Assembly: GCF_017874215.1 (NCBI RefSeq)
Contig: NZ_JAGGLB010000010.1
Coordinates: 124,001-188,000, forward strand
DNA length: 64,000 bases
Source of the DNA: Paenibacillus eucommiae
GTDB lineage: Bacteria; Bacillota; Bacilli; Paenibacillales; NBRC-103111
Direction: 5' to 3'
Shown here: in pieces, positions 36,583 through 44,700 of the stretch
How positions within the stretch are numbered: position 1 is the first letter of the stretch
Layout of the letters: each line of letters begins with the position of its first letter
The notes under the pieces: generated by a model
Seen by the model: the letters and a program-made list of their open reading frames with translations, nothing else
Told to the model about the DNA's origin: nothing
Databases searched by the model: none
Position numbers and translations under genes: made by a program

Positions 36583-36614
36583 AAGTGTCTCTCTCCTTTA
36601 TCCTTAGTCAGGTT

Positions 36615-37439
36615 TTATGATTTAATAGCTCCGGCTGTCAAGCCTTGAATGTAATACTTTTGCAAAAAAGCAAAACAAAAAATGATGGGAATTACGGAGA
36701 TCAGCGATCCAGTCATCAAAATATTCCATTGTCTGAACACACCCGTATCGAGCAGCATGACGCCAAGCGGCAGTGTAAACAAGTCCTGGTTGCTCAGCAT
36801 AATCATGGGCAGGATCAGACTGTTCCAGGATCCAAGGAAATTGACCATCGTGATCGTAGCGATAATCGGCAGCGAAATAGGAATGTATATCCAGAACAGA
36901 ATGCGCATAACGCCTGCTCCTTCCATCTTTGCTGACTCATACAGCTCATGCGGAATGGAACGGAAGTAATTGCGGAACAAGAACAAGGCCATCGGCGCTG
37001 CGCCGTTCACGGAAGGCAAAATGAGCCCAAGATGTGTATCCAGCAGGTTCAAATAATTTTCCACCAGATATAAAGGAATCATAATCGTGATGCCTGGCAC
37101 GAACATCATGCTAAGGAATAGCAGGAAGATGGCATTGTTTCCGGGAAAACGAATCTTCGCAAAGGCAAAGCCTGCCATAGAGAATAAGACATTAATCCCA
37201 ACCAAAGTCCAGAATGCCACGTTAACGCTGTTCAAGAAATATTTAAAGAAGTTCAACCGGTTCCATACATCCACATAAGTTTCTAAGTGCCACTTCCCCT
37301 TGGGAAATATGGAGTAACTATTCATGACATCGAGCGGAGCTTTGAAAGAAGCACCAATCATCCATACTAACGGATACAAGCATAGTGCTCCCCAGATGGT
37401 TAGCAGCAAATACAGAAAGGCAATATTTACTTTCTTCAC
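36615..37439 (-). CDS. Carbohydrate ABC transporter permease (MalG-like)
   Basis: The 274-residue membrane protein has about six helices, the EAA motif HELYESAKMEGAGVMRILFWIYIPI and the C-terminal YYIQGLTAGAIKS ending typical of MalG/UgpE-type subunits. Its start overlaps the stop of the upstream permease gene by 4 bp. It forms the channel with that protein and serves the binding protein at 38455-39894. Confidence 0.93.
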   Translation of the reverse strand: MKKVNIAFLYLLLTIWGALCLYPLVWMIGASFKAPLDVMNSYSIFPKGKWHLETYVDVWNRLNFFKYFLNSVNVAFWTLVGINVLFSMAGFAFAKIRFPGNNAIFLLFLSMMFVPGITIMIPLYLVENYLNLLDTHLGLILPSVNGAAPMALFLFRNYFRSIPHELYESAKMEGAGVMRILFWIYIPISLPIIATITMVNFLGSWNSLILPMIMLSNQDLFTLPLGVMLLDTGVFRQWNILMTGSLISVIPIIFCFAFLQKYYIQGLTAGAIKS

Positions 37440-38365
37440 TTTGTTTCCCCTCCCTGTGCGTTGTCACGGAATAACCGTAGGCTAATCAGCGATAACACAA
37501 AGGTTAACAGAAACATCGTCCACCCCATTGCATTGGCCCGACCCAAATCTCCATTTTGAAAAGCCTCCTGATAAATCAGCACGTTCACGACCATTGTCTC
37601 TCCTGCGGGACCACCCTTCGTCATGATCCATATTTGACTGAACACCTGGAGGGCCCCGTCCAGATTCATGATGACCGCAATAACCGTAATTGGCTTCAGA
37701 ATCGGCCATGTGATGTGCAGCAGCTTATGCCAAGCATTGGCTCCGTCAATATCAGCTGCTTCATACAGATTAGGATCTACAGTTTGCAGACCGGCGAAGA
37801 ACAGAATCAGATTGCCAGGAATCGAGCCCCAAATAATCGTAACAAGCACAGCAGGCAGTGCTGTTTTCAGCTCACCGAGCCAACCATTTACCGCAACCCA
37901 TTTCTCTAGTCCAATGGCAGATAACAGATCGTTAAGCGAACCAGTCGGTTCAAAAATCCCTTGCCACACATAGAAGATCGCCACAGACGAGGTCACCATC
38001 GGCATCAGGAATACCGTACGATACAATTTACCGCCACGAACGATATTTTGCAGTAATACAGCAAGAATTAATGAAACAGGAATTACAACCAGAACCATAA
38101 TCAAAGCAATCCAAACATTATTAAGCAGCGCCTGCCAAAAAAAACGGGTCAAAATCACGTTGTCGCCCAGTAAAAAGTCTTTGAAATTATCTAGTCCCGC
38201 AAATCTTGCATTCCAGATCATTTGTCCCTGCCCTAAATGGAAAAAAGACAGCACAAGAGAAAATAAAACAGTAAATAACCCAATAACCAAAAACAGTATG
38301 GCCGCGGGAGCAATGAGTAAATATCCAGCCATTCTCTCCCGTAGTACATCTTTTCGGATACTCAT
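37436..38365 (-). CDS. Carbohydrate ABC transporter permease (MalF-like)
   Basis: The 309-residue permease starts with the MAGYLLIAPAAILFLVIGLF helix and has the EAA motif LYEAADIDGANAWHKLLHITWPILKP. It resembles UgpA/LacF-type subunits. It lies 89 bp after the binding-protein gene, with a hairpin plus T-run between them that should lower expression of the permeases relative to the binding protein. Confidence 0.93.
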   Translation of the reverse strand: MSIRKDVLRERMAGYLLIAPAAILFLVIGLFTVLFSLVLSFFHLGQGQMIWNARFAGLDNFKDFLLGDNVILTRFFWQALLNNVWIALIMVLVVIPVSLILAVLLQNIVRGGKLYRTVFLMPMVTSSVAIFYVWQGIFEPTGSLNDLLSAIGLEKWVAVNGWLGELKTALPAVLVTIIWGSIPGNLILFFAGLQTVDPNLYEAADIDGANAWHKLLHITWPILKPITVIAVIMNLDGALQVFSQIWIMTKGGPAGETMVVNVLIYQEAFQNGDLGRANAMGWTMFLLTFVLSLISLRLFRDNAQGGETK

Positions 38366-38387
38366 CTTTAACCAACACCCCCGTTTT

Positions 38388-38423
38388 AAAAAAATGGGAA
38401 AAGGAGACGCTTCCTCCTTCTCC
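38388..38423 (-). terminator. Intercistronic attenuator after the binding-protein gene
   Basis: On the minus strand GGAGAAGGAG and CTCCTTTTCC pair (nine of ten positions) around a 7-nt loop, followed by CATTTTTTT. It lies between the binding-protein gene and the permease gene of one operon, where partial termination commonly gives excess binding protein. Confidence 0.6.
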
Positions 38424-38454
38424 GTCTTACATGCATGTCTTGATTTTACTGTGA

Positions 38455-39894
38455 CTACTTGGCCTCTTTAGCTTTAAAGGCTGCTGCTGCCTTATCGTAA
38501 TCTTTGGCCGCGTCTTCGACAGTCATCTCGCCGAGCATGACCCTCACCATATTATTGTGGAACACCTTCCAGTCTTCCTTGAACACTTCCTGACCGATCG
38601 CCGGGTTCTCCGACCACCAATTGCTTTCACTGCTTAGGGATTCAGCCATTGCCTTGAGCGAGTCATTAAGCTTAGAAGTATCTTTGATCTTAACGGCCGG
38701 CAAATCAAATGCGTTGTTCGCATACAAAATCTGACCTTCCTCGGATGTCAGGAATTTGACGAATTCCATCGCTTCTTTCTTATGCGGGCTATCATTGTTG
38801 GCCACGATCTGTACGAGCGGGAACGGTGTTACCGTTGCATCAGCTTCAACAGAGCCTTCAAAGGCTGGAACACGGAAGCTGAATATGTCATCCGTATTCA
38901 TGCCAATCGCTTTCAATGAAGCATAAGTGAACGTGCCTCCAATGCTGAATGCTGCCTTCCCTTGTGAGAACGCCTGGTCAGCCGTGTCAATATCAAGTGT
39001 AACTGAACCAGGCAGGATCAGACCCTTCTTAGCCATATCATCAATAAGCTGCAAAGACCAGATATGCTTCGGATCCGACAACGGCTCTTCCCGCTTCATG
39101 AATTTAGTAAACGATTCAGAACCGTTCTTCATATAATCAACGAAGTTTACAAACCAGGAAGCGTATACACCAGCTGATTTGGCGCTGAACACCAACCCAG
39201 GTATACCTGTCTTCTCCTTGACCGTGCCCATCATGGCCTGCCATTCCTCCATTGACTTCGGAGTTTTTGCTTCCAGACCCGCGCTCTCAACCAGCTTTTT
39301 ATTGCCATACACCATGTAAAATGCACCTACATCAAGCGGTACCCCGTATGTTTGCCCAATCTTTGCAGCTTTGCTCCAACTGCTCGCTTTATCAGACTTG
39401 GCATTAGCATCTATGGTAGCTTGAGATACTGTAATGCCTGAAAGCGCTGCCGGAAGAAAGCCGGCTTTCCATGCTTCATCCTCTTTTAATGACTCTGACC
39501 AATCTACCGCCTTGCCATCATAAGCACCACCGAGTGGAGTTGCATGATAGGCCCATATGTCAGGCAAATTGCCAGCAGCCGCTGAAGCTGTAAGCTTTTG
39601 AAAATAAGCATCGTCTGGTGTTGTCGCTTGGGTTTCAACCGTAATTCCCGTCTTCTCCTTGAAAGCATCCGCTACAGCTTTGAAGCCTGGATCAAAGGCG
39701 ATCTTCCAGTGCCACATGGTGAGCTTCACATCACTTTTGGGTGCCGTTGTCGCCTCACTTTTGGACGATGGGCTTGTGGTTGTGCTGCTGCCGTTGTTAT
39801 TACCTCCACAAGCTGCCAGTGTAAACACCATTACTGCAATGAGGACTATCGCTCCCCATCTTGTATACCGTTGCTTGCTCTTACTCATGTCCAT
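38455..39894 (-). CDS. Sugar ABC transporter substrate-binding lipoprotein
   Basis: The extracellular family 1 solute-binding protein has a lipoprotein signal (AVMVFTLAACGGNNN), a Ser/Thr/Lys linker, and then LTMWHWKIAFDPGFKAVADAFKEKTGI, the usual start of the first lobe. The exact start is unclear: several in-frame ATGs occur. I prefer 39892-39894 because GGAAAGGG lies 6 bp upstream; an ATG nine codons earlier lacks a site. It is the first gene of the operon that ends with the GH38 enzyme, and a divergent AraC gene lies opposite, so it probably binds a mannose-containing oligosaccharide. Confidence 0.9.
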   Translation of the reverse strand: MDMSKSKQRYTRWGAIVLIAVMVFTLAACGGNNNGSSTTTSPSSKSEATTAPKSDVKLTMWHWKIAFDPGFKAVADAFKEKTGITVETQATTPDDAYFQKLTASAAAGNLPDIWAYHATPLGGAYDGKAVDWSESLKEDEAWKAGFLPAALSGITVSQATIDANAKSDKASSWSKAAKIGQTYGVPLDVGAFYMVYGNKKLVESAGLEAKTPKSMEEWQAMMGTVKEKTGIPGLVFSAKSAGVYASWFVNFVDYMKNGSESFTKFMKREEPLSDPKHIWSLQLIDDMAKKGLILPGSVTLDIDTADQAFSQGKAAFSIGGTFTYASLKAIGMNTDDIFSFRVPAFEGSVEADATVTPFPLVQIVANNDSPHKKEAMEFVKFLTSEEGQILYANNAFDLPAVKIKDTSKLNDSLKAMAESLSSESNWWSENPAIGQEVFKEDWKVFHNNMVRVMLGEMTVEDAAKDYDKAAAAFKAKEAK

Positions 39895-40195
39895 TCCCAT
39901 CCCTTTCCACATTCCTTTCATTTCTATAGAATTTGTTCGTGCAGTTCCGGCGTGCAGAACCAGACCCCTCCTATAAGGCTAGATAACCTTTCTACGCTTG
40001 CGGTTCAAGCATAAGAGCTTACCTTCATATTAGGACCTTAGCCGATTTTCATCTTTAGCATTATGTCCGTTTATTTTGCACTATTGTGTCATTCGTAGGT
40101 TAACGCATTGTATCGTAAAGTAGTGTTCGAGTATAATCAAGCTATACTTTTCCCACCCTCTTGAATTTACATTTATTTGAAGGAGTGACAACCTC
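39895..40195. other. Divergent promoter region, mannosidase operon and AraC gene
   Basis: This AT-rich gap separates the leftward transporter operon from the rightward AraC gene. It must carry both promoters and probably the AraC operator. I saw no repeat element and could not pick out a convincing operator. Confidence 0.55.
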
Positions 40196-41095
40196 ATGAT
40201 ATATAAACGCGTGCCGCTTCATCAGGAAATCGTTGTGGACAGCATTATTACGTTCCATTATTACGAGCTTTCCGGTTCTTATTCGACTAAAGGAGAACGG
40301 CACGATTTTTGGGAGTTTGTGTATGTAGATAAAGGGGAAATTCACGTCAAGAGGGAAAATGAGGAATTTACTTTGAAGCAAGGCGAAGTGATTTTTTATA
40401 AGCCTAATCAGTTTCATGGCGGGCGGGCTGACGTTAAGTCTCCTCCGAATCTAATTATTATTACTTTTGATTGCGCTTCCACAGCAATGAATATATTTGA
40501 GAATATTCGCTTTAGGGTCGATACGCAGGAGAAAAAAATGCTGACCTGGCTCGTAAATGAGGGCTACAATGCACTGAGCCCACGACTTGACAAGCCTTTC
40601 AAGCGCGTCATGCATAAGAAGAAGAATGCTCCCTTCGGGAGTGAACAGCTCATTAAGGTATACCTGGAGGCGCTGCTGATCCATTTCATTCGCAGGCTTA
40701 AAACCGCCGATACGGAGCCCCCGCTTCGTGCCGGCGATAACGGCAATATGGATGAAGATTTGACGGCCCAGCTTGTCGATTACTTGAAGCACCATGTTGA
40801 ATCAAAGCTGACATTGACAGACATTTGCAAGAAATTTGCTATCGGCAGGTCGCAGCTGTTACGTATTTTCAAAGCTAACACCGGATGTGGGGTTATTGAA
40901 TATTTGAATGACCTTAAAGTGGAACGGGCCAAAACTATGATTCGGGAGGAAAAATACAACTATACGGAAATTGCCAAGCTTCTTGGGTACAACAGCATCC
41001 ACTATTTCTCCCGCCACTTCAAGCGGTCTACCAAGATGACACCTACGCAATATTCACGTTCCGTTCGAGCGCAAATTACGCATCACCCTCGTTAA
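40196..41095 (+). CDS. AraC family transcriptional regulator with cupin domain
   Basis: The 299-residue regulator has a cupin sensor at about 10-90 (HDFWEFVYVDKGEIHV, then GEVIFYKPNQFHGG) and a C-terminal AraC DNA-binding domain at about 190-295 (LTLTDICKKFAIGRSQLLRIF, then KLLGYNSIHYFSRHFKR and MTPTQYSRS). AAGGAGTGACAACCTC precedes the ATG. It is transcribed away from the transporter-mannosidase operon, whose promoter shares the same gap, so it is the likely activator of that operon and its sugar is presumably the inducer. Confidence 0.92.
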   Translation: MIYKRVPLHQEIVVDSIITFHYYELSGSYSTKGERHDFWEFVYVDKGEIHVKRENEEFTLKQGEVIFYKPNQFHGGRADVKSPPNLIIITFDCASTAMNIFENIRFRVDTQEKKMLTWLVNEGYNALSPRLDKPFKRVMHKKKNAPFGSEQLIKVYLEALLIHFIRRLKTADTEPPLRAGDNGNMDEDLTAQLVDYLKHHVESKLTLTDICKKFAIGRSQLLRIFKANTGCGVIEYLNDLKVERAKTMIREEKYNYTEIAKLLGYNSIHYFSRHFKRSTKMTPTQYSRSVRAQITHHPR

Positions 41096-41104
41096 TTACT
41101 GACT

Positions 41105-41168
41105 TGTAGAAAGTAAACATTTTAGAAAGCAAACATCTTAGAAAACAAACATTGTAGAAAGTAAGTAA
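41105..41168. repeat. 16 bp tandem repeat, four units
   Basis: Units begin at 41105, 41121, 41137 and 41153 and follow TGTAGAAAGTAAACAT with one to four changes. The array fills most of the gap between the AraC and GNAT genes, leaving little room for a separate promoter. Confidence 0.85.
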
Positions 41169-41212
41169 GGGTGCTAATATATATGGAAATATTTTCTTAG
41201 GGGATGTTGATG

Positions 41213-41797
41213 ATGAGCGTTCAAATAACCGATCCGATTTTATTTTCAATACCCGAGAGTTTTGAAAGCAACCGTGTACTTATTCGTGCTCCATTAGAGG
41301 AAGATGGCTTAAAAGTAAACGAGGCCATTAAAGAAAGTATCGAAGAGTTGCGTCCTTGGATGCCTTGGGCCCAGCACATTTCAACTGTAGATGAATCAGA
41401 AATCAATATCCGCCGAGCCCGCTTAGCATTTCTGGAACGGACTGACCTTAGACTACTTCTATTTTTAAAAGAAACTGGAAAATTTATAGGCAGCAGTGGT
41501 TTACACCGCTTAGACTGGCAAGCGCGTAAATTTGAAATTGGTTATTGGATGCGTACTTCTTTTACCGGACAAGGCTATATGACCGAATCTGTTAAAGCTA
41601 TTACCCATTATGCCATACATGAGCTGAAGGCCAATCGCATCGAAATCCGATGTGATTCCCGTAACACACCAAGTGCAAGGGTTGCCGAGCGTTCAGGCTT
41701 CACCTTGGAAGGAGTTCTACGCAAGGAGAAATGCGCTGAAGATGGTTCATTGAGAGATACGATGATTTTTTCCAAGGTTCGTGGGGTGGAGTTTTGA
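41213..41797 (+). CDS. GNAT family N-acetyltransferase (RimJ/RimL-like)
   Basis: The 194-residue protein is a GNAT acetyltransferase of the ribosomal-protein-acetyltransferase type: RLDWQARKFEIGYWMRTSFTGQGYMTE (acetyl-CoA loop) and NRIEIRCDSRNTPSARVAERSGF. It transfers acetyl from acetyl-CoA to an amine; the substrate is unknown. The ATG at 41213 is chosen because AGGGG (41199-41203) lies 9 bp upstream; the ATG at 41204 abuts that site. The end of repeat copy E forms a hairpin 10 bp after the stop and may terminate it. Confidence 0.88.
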   Translation: MSVQITDPILFSIPESFESNRVLIRAPLEEDGLKVNEAIKESIEELRPWMPWAQHISTVDESEINIRRARLAFLERTDLRLLLFLKETGKFIGSSGLHRLDWQARKFEIGYWMRTSFTGQGYMTESVKAITHYAIHELKANRIEIRCDSRNTPSARVAERSGFTLEGVLRKEKCAEDGSLRDTMIFSKVRGVEF

Positions 41798-41807
41798 GAG
41801 AAAGACT

Positions 41808-41829
41808 AAGGACGCCTTGCGGCGTCCTT
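41808..41829 (+). terminator. Hairpin at the end of repeat copy E, likely terminator
   Basis: AAGGACGCC (41808-41816) and GGCGTCCTT (41821-41829) form a perfect 9 bp stem with a TTGC loop 10 bp after the GNAT stop. The trailing T-run is only three long. This hairpin is the outer end of the repeat family, seen less perfectly in other copies. Confidence 0.6.
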
Positions 41830-42272
41830 TGATGTGTGTGTTCGTGACGTGGGAGCGTTGCGGAGGTAAGGGGCGTGGGCTCCAGCCGCTGTTAAAGATT
41901 TGTTCCCTTGAATGAAATGGATGAGGGGTAGGAACAAATCTTTAAAGGCGGACGCTATCGCTCTTCCTCCCACACCCCTTACCTCCCTTTAGCTACAATC
42001 GCACGAACACCAACTCAAACGGACGGCCAGCAAGGGTTTTTCTCTCGATTGGAGGGAATTTCCTAGCGCTCATAACCGAGAGGATCTGCTACTTTAACGA
42101 TGTTTTTCATCGCTAAAAGCCTAAGGTCCGGTCCACATCCTTACTTTAACGATGAAAATCATCGTTAAAATCCATTTTAACCATCCAGAGAGGTCATCCG
42201 GCCTCTTTTAACGATGAAAATCATCATTAACGCTAGGTTGGACCTTGAAACACTTGCTTTAACGATCAAAAA

Positions 42273-42440
42273 GAGGCTGTCGATTAACTGTGTACAACTC
42301 AAAACGTTTACTGAAATCGATCAAAACTTGCCACTTAAACCTGTTTAAATCGACTTTTCGGGGTGAAAAGCGACGTTTTTCTCACAAAAAATTGATTTTT
42401 AGAGGTTCGTATTTTTAATCCACAGTTAATCGACAGCCTC
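42273..42440. mobile_element. MITE-like element inserted in palindrome 4 of repeat copy E
   Basis: The ends are a perfect 20 bp inverted repeat: GAGGCTGTCGATTAACTGTG (42273-42292) and its complement (42421-42440). AAAAA stands on both sides (42268-42272 and 42441-42445), as a 5 bp target duplication would. Removing the element and one AAAAA restores AACGATCAAAAACATCGTT, exactly the sequence of the equivalent palindrome in copy D. There is no coding frame. It contains a small hairpin, CTTTTC-GGGGT-GAAAAG. No matching transposase lies in the window. Confidence 0.9.
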
Positions 42441-42699
42441 AAAAACATCGTTAAGTAAAACAAACTCTCAAATCAGGGAAGGCAGACTGCCGCTATCGCT
42501 TTCCACCCACAGTCAGCATCCACTTTATCACTATATAGCTTTACCTCGAAAAATTATTTTGCAAGAGCACGGCTATAAGTTGCTGCCTATAAATCAGCGT
42601 CCTTCTGTCTCCATATATGGTAAAATATTATCAAAAGGGGAATGAGTCCATTGGGGTTTCCAGTTCATGAGAAGAAATTGTTTATAGATGGAGGCATTC

Positions 42700-43215
42700 A
42701 TGATCATACACAAGGGTGAAACGCTGTTTCGCCAAGGAGAATCAGGGCCGCTTTATCATCTGAGGAGTGGTCTGCTGAAAATTGTCCGGGTCCATCAAGA
42801 CGGCACCCTGATTTTGGTTAATATCATCGTACCGGGTGAGATCATACCGCATCATTCTCTCATCAGTCCCAATCCTTATTACGGCACGGCAGTTGCACTC
42901 GTTACGAGCGAGATCGAGGTAATTTCCAATGTTGAGTGGTATGAGGAGCTGGAGCGAAATCCGGAGAAATGCCGCTCCATTGCCTTATTGCTGCAGGATA
43001 AGCTGCGCATGATGCAGCAGCGGATTGACCAATTAACTGAAGCCTCACCAGCAGAGAAGCTGCGCAAGCTCCAAGCCTGGTTCGCAGCCTATATCGCACC
43101 TGCCACATTGACGGAAGTGCTGACACAGGACGAAATAGGTCAATTTATTGGCCTCCGCCGCGAGACGATCAACCGGCTGCTCCGCGGCCAATCTGCAGTA
43201 AAGCCTCCTATATAA
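42700..43215 (+). CDS. Crp/Fnr family transcriptional regulator, trimmed at both ends
   Basis: The 171-residue protein has a cyclic-nucleotide-binding-type beta barrel (GETLFRQGESGPLYHLRSGLLKI onward), a dimerisation helix near 100-125, and a helix-turn-helix (QDEIGQFIGLRRETINRLL). I prefer the ATG at 42700, with GGAGG 5 bp upstream, over that at 42688. Usual members have about 220 residues: here the first 15-20 residues and the C-terminal wing after the recognition helix are missing. The stop codon lies exactly at the start of an 11 bp tandem repeat, which may have caused the loss. A perfect Crp/Fnr-type site stands before the neighbouring flavohaemoprotein gene, a plausible target. Confidence 0.82.
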   Translation: MIIHKGETLFRQGESGPLYHLRSGLLKIVRVHQDGTLILVNIIVPGEIIPHHSLISPNPYYGTAVALVTSEIEVISNVEWYEELERNPEKCRSIALLLQDKLRMMQQRIDQLTEASPAEKLRKLQAWFAAYIAPATLTEVLTQDEIGQFIGLRRETINRLLRGQSAVKPPI

Positions 43216-43258
43216 TTGCTTTGCCATTGCCTTGTCATTGCCTTGTCATTGCTTTGCA
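43215..43258. repeat. 11 bp tandem repeat, four units
   Basis: ATTGCYTTGYC-type units start at 43215, 43226, 43237 and 43248. The first overlaps the last base of the Crp/Fnr-like gene's stop codon. Confidence 0.85.
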
Positions 43259-43312
43259 GGTCCTTTTCCGCCTGTTTTATCAGAAGATTTACCATGTTTA
43301 ATATTCACCCAA

Positions 43313-44527
43313 TTACAAGCTGCTGGACGGACCAAAAAACTCATAATGAATATCTGCCTCAGGTACTCCCCATTCCTTCAAAGCACTGTTCACAGCCTTC
43401 ATAAAAGGGATAGGGCCACAGAAATAGAAGCTAGCTTCTTTCGTCGGAACGACCTGCTGCAGCCACGGCAAATCGATATAACCCTCTTTATGAAAAGCCT
43501 TCAGCATCTTATCTTGTTCCGTTGGCTTTTCGTAGCACCAATAGACGGAGACCTGCGAGTGGCGAAGCGCAAGCTCCTCGACTTGTTCCCTCAAGGCATG
43601 AACTTGGCCATTCTGAGCAGCATGAATGAACGTTACCTGGCTGCCCGGATTCGTCTCTGCGAGTGTATGGAGCATGCTGACCATCGGCGTTAATCCAACT
43701 CCTCCGCTTATCAAGACAACGGGACGCTTGTCGCTGAGGTTTACTGTAAACTCACCAGCAGGAGCGGAGAGCCACAACACATCTCCTTGTTCAACCTGAT
43801 TGTGCAAATACAGCGATACCTGCCCATCAGGATTACCCTTTATGCCTTCCTCCCGCTTAACAGAAATCCGATAATAGGGCTTCCCTGGAGCGTCCGACAA
43901 GCTGTATTGGCGCATATGCGTATTCGTCTCACCTGGAATTTCCACCTTCACACTAATATACTGCCCCGGTTCAAATGATGCGATAGCCTGCCCATCCTGT
44001 GGAACCAGATAGAACGAGGTGATGACATCACTCTCCCTCACTTTCCGCTCCACCCGAAACGCTCTAAATCCAGTCCAGCCTCCACTTTGCCGTTCTGCCT
44101 GATCATAGAGCTCCGCCTCAACGCTAATGAAGGCATCTGCGATGACACCGTATGCTTCCGCCCATGCCTGCAAAATTTCCGGAGTAGCCGCGCTGCCAAG
44201 CACGTCCTTAATGGCCGCAAGTAAATTTTCCCCCACTATCGGATAATGCTCCGCTTTAATGCCAAGACTGCGGTGCTTATGCGCAATCTGCTTCACAACC
44301 GGAAGAATCGTCTCCAGCTTATCGATATGCAGCGCGGCGGCATACACGGCATTCGCTAAAGCCGCCTGTTGTCTCCCCTGCTTCTGGTTCGCATGATTAA
44401 AAATATTCAAGAGCTCCGGATGACTCGTAAACAGCATTTGATAAAACCTTTTTGTAATATCAGTCCCATGCACTTCCAACACCGGTACTGTTGATTTAAT
44501 AATTTGAATCGTATGATTGCTGAGCAT
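43313..44527 (-). CDS. hmp: Flavohaemoprotein (nitric oxide dioxygenase)
   Basis: The 404-residue protein oxidises nitric oxide to nitrate with O2 and NAD(P)H in the cytoplasm. Residues 1-140 are a globin, with the haem ligand His in IAHKHRSLGI. About 155-255 is the FAD-binding part, with RQYSLSD. The C-terminal NAD domain has VLISGGVGLTPMVSML and ends EFFGPSSSL. The ATG at 44525-44527 is supported by GAGGAG; the frame extends 25 codons further without a site. Upstream stand a perfect TGTGATTGCAATCACA site and an inverted repeat over the predicted start of transcription. It is convergent with the Crp/Fnr-like gene. Confidence 0.95.
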   Translation of the reverse strand: MLSNHTIQIIKSTVPVLEVHGTDITKRFYQMLFTSHPELLNIFNHANQKQGRQQAALANAVYAAALHIDKLETILPVVKQIAHKHRSLGIKAEHYPIVGENLLAAIKDVLGSAATPEILQAWAEAYGVIADAFISVEAELYDQAERQSGGWTGFRAFRVERKVRESDVITSFYLVPQDGQAIASFEPGQYISVKVEIPGETNTHMRQYSLSDAPGKPYYRISVKREEGIKGNPDGQVSLYLHNQVEQGDVLWLSAPAGEFTVNLSDKRPVVLISGGVGLTPMVSMLHTLAETNPGSQVTFIHAAQNGQVHALREQVEELALRHSQVSVYWCYEKPTEQDKMLKAFHKEGYIDLPWLQQVVPTKEASFYFCGPIPFMKAVNSALKEWGVPEADIHYEFFGPSSSL

Positions 44528-44550
44528 GATATTCTCCTCACTTTCATTCA

Positions 44551-44566
44551 CTTGGTATAAACCAAG
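44551..44566. promoter_or_regulatory. Inverted repeat over the predicted hmp transcription start
   Basis: CTTGGT-ATAA-ACCAAG is a 6 bp inverted repeat that covers the start point predicted from the TATACT -10 element (44565-44570, minus strand). A repressor bound here would block hmp; the protein is unknown. Confidence 0.5.
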
Positions 44567-44591
44567 TATATAGTGAGAGAGGAAGCTGCCC

Positions 44592-44607
44592 TGTGATTGC
44601 AATCACA
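44592..44607. promoter_or_regulatory. Crp/Fnr-type binding site upstream of hmp
   Basis: TGTGATTGCAATCACA is a perfect 16 bp palindrome matching the TGTGA-N6-TCACA consensus. Its centre lies about 41.5 bp upstream of the start predicted from TATACT at 44565-44570, the position of a class II activator site. Confidence 0.75.
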
Positions 44608-44700
44608 ACAAAAAGCAACGATTTGTGAAAACCCCTGCCATTTGCTTGATGTTAATATTCATTAGCTCATTTGTTCATCTGTTTATTAGTTCATTTGAGA

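Larger units (their letters stand above)
41808..42500. repeat. Long foldback/four-palindrome repeat, copy E (best preserved)
   Basis: Nested inverted arms are clear: GTGTTCGTG (41838-41846) with CACGAACAC (42002-42010), GGAGGTAAGGGGCGTGGG (41862-41879) with CCCACACCCCTTACCTCC (41969-41986), and TTAAAGATTTGTTCC (41892-41906) with GGAACAAATCTTTAA (41931-41945). Four palindromes follow, starting at 42093, 42145, 42207 and 42258, spaced 52, 62 and 51 bp. The fourth is split by a 168 bp insertion between 42273 and 42440. No coding frame is convincing. Confidence 0.9.
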
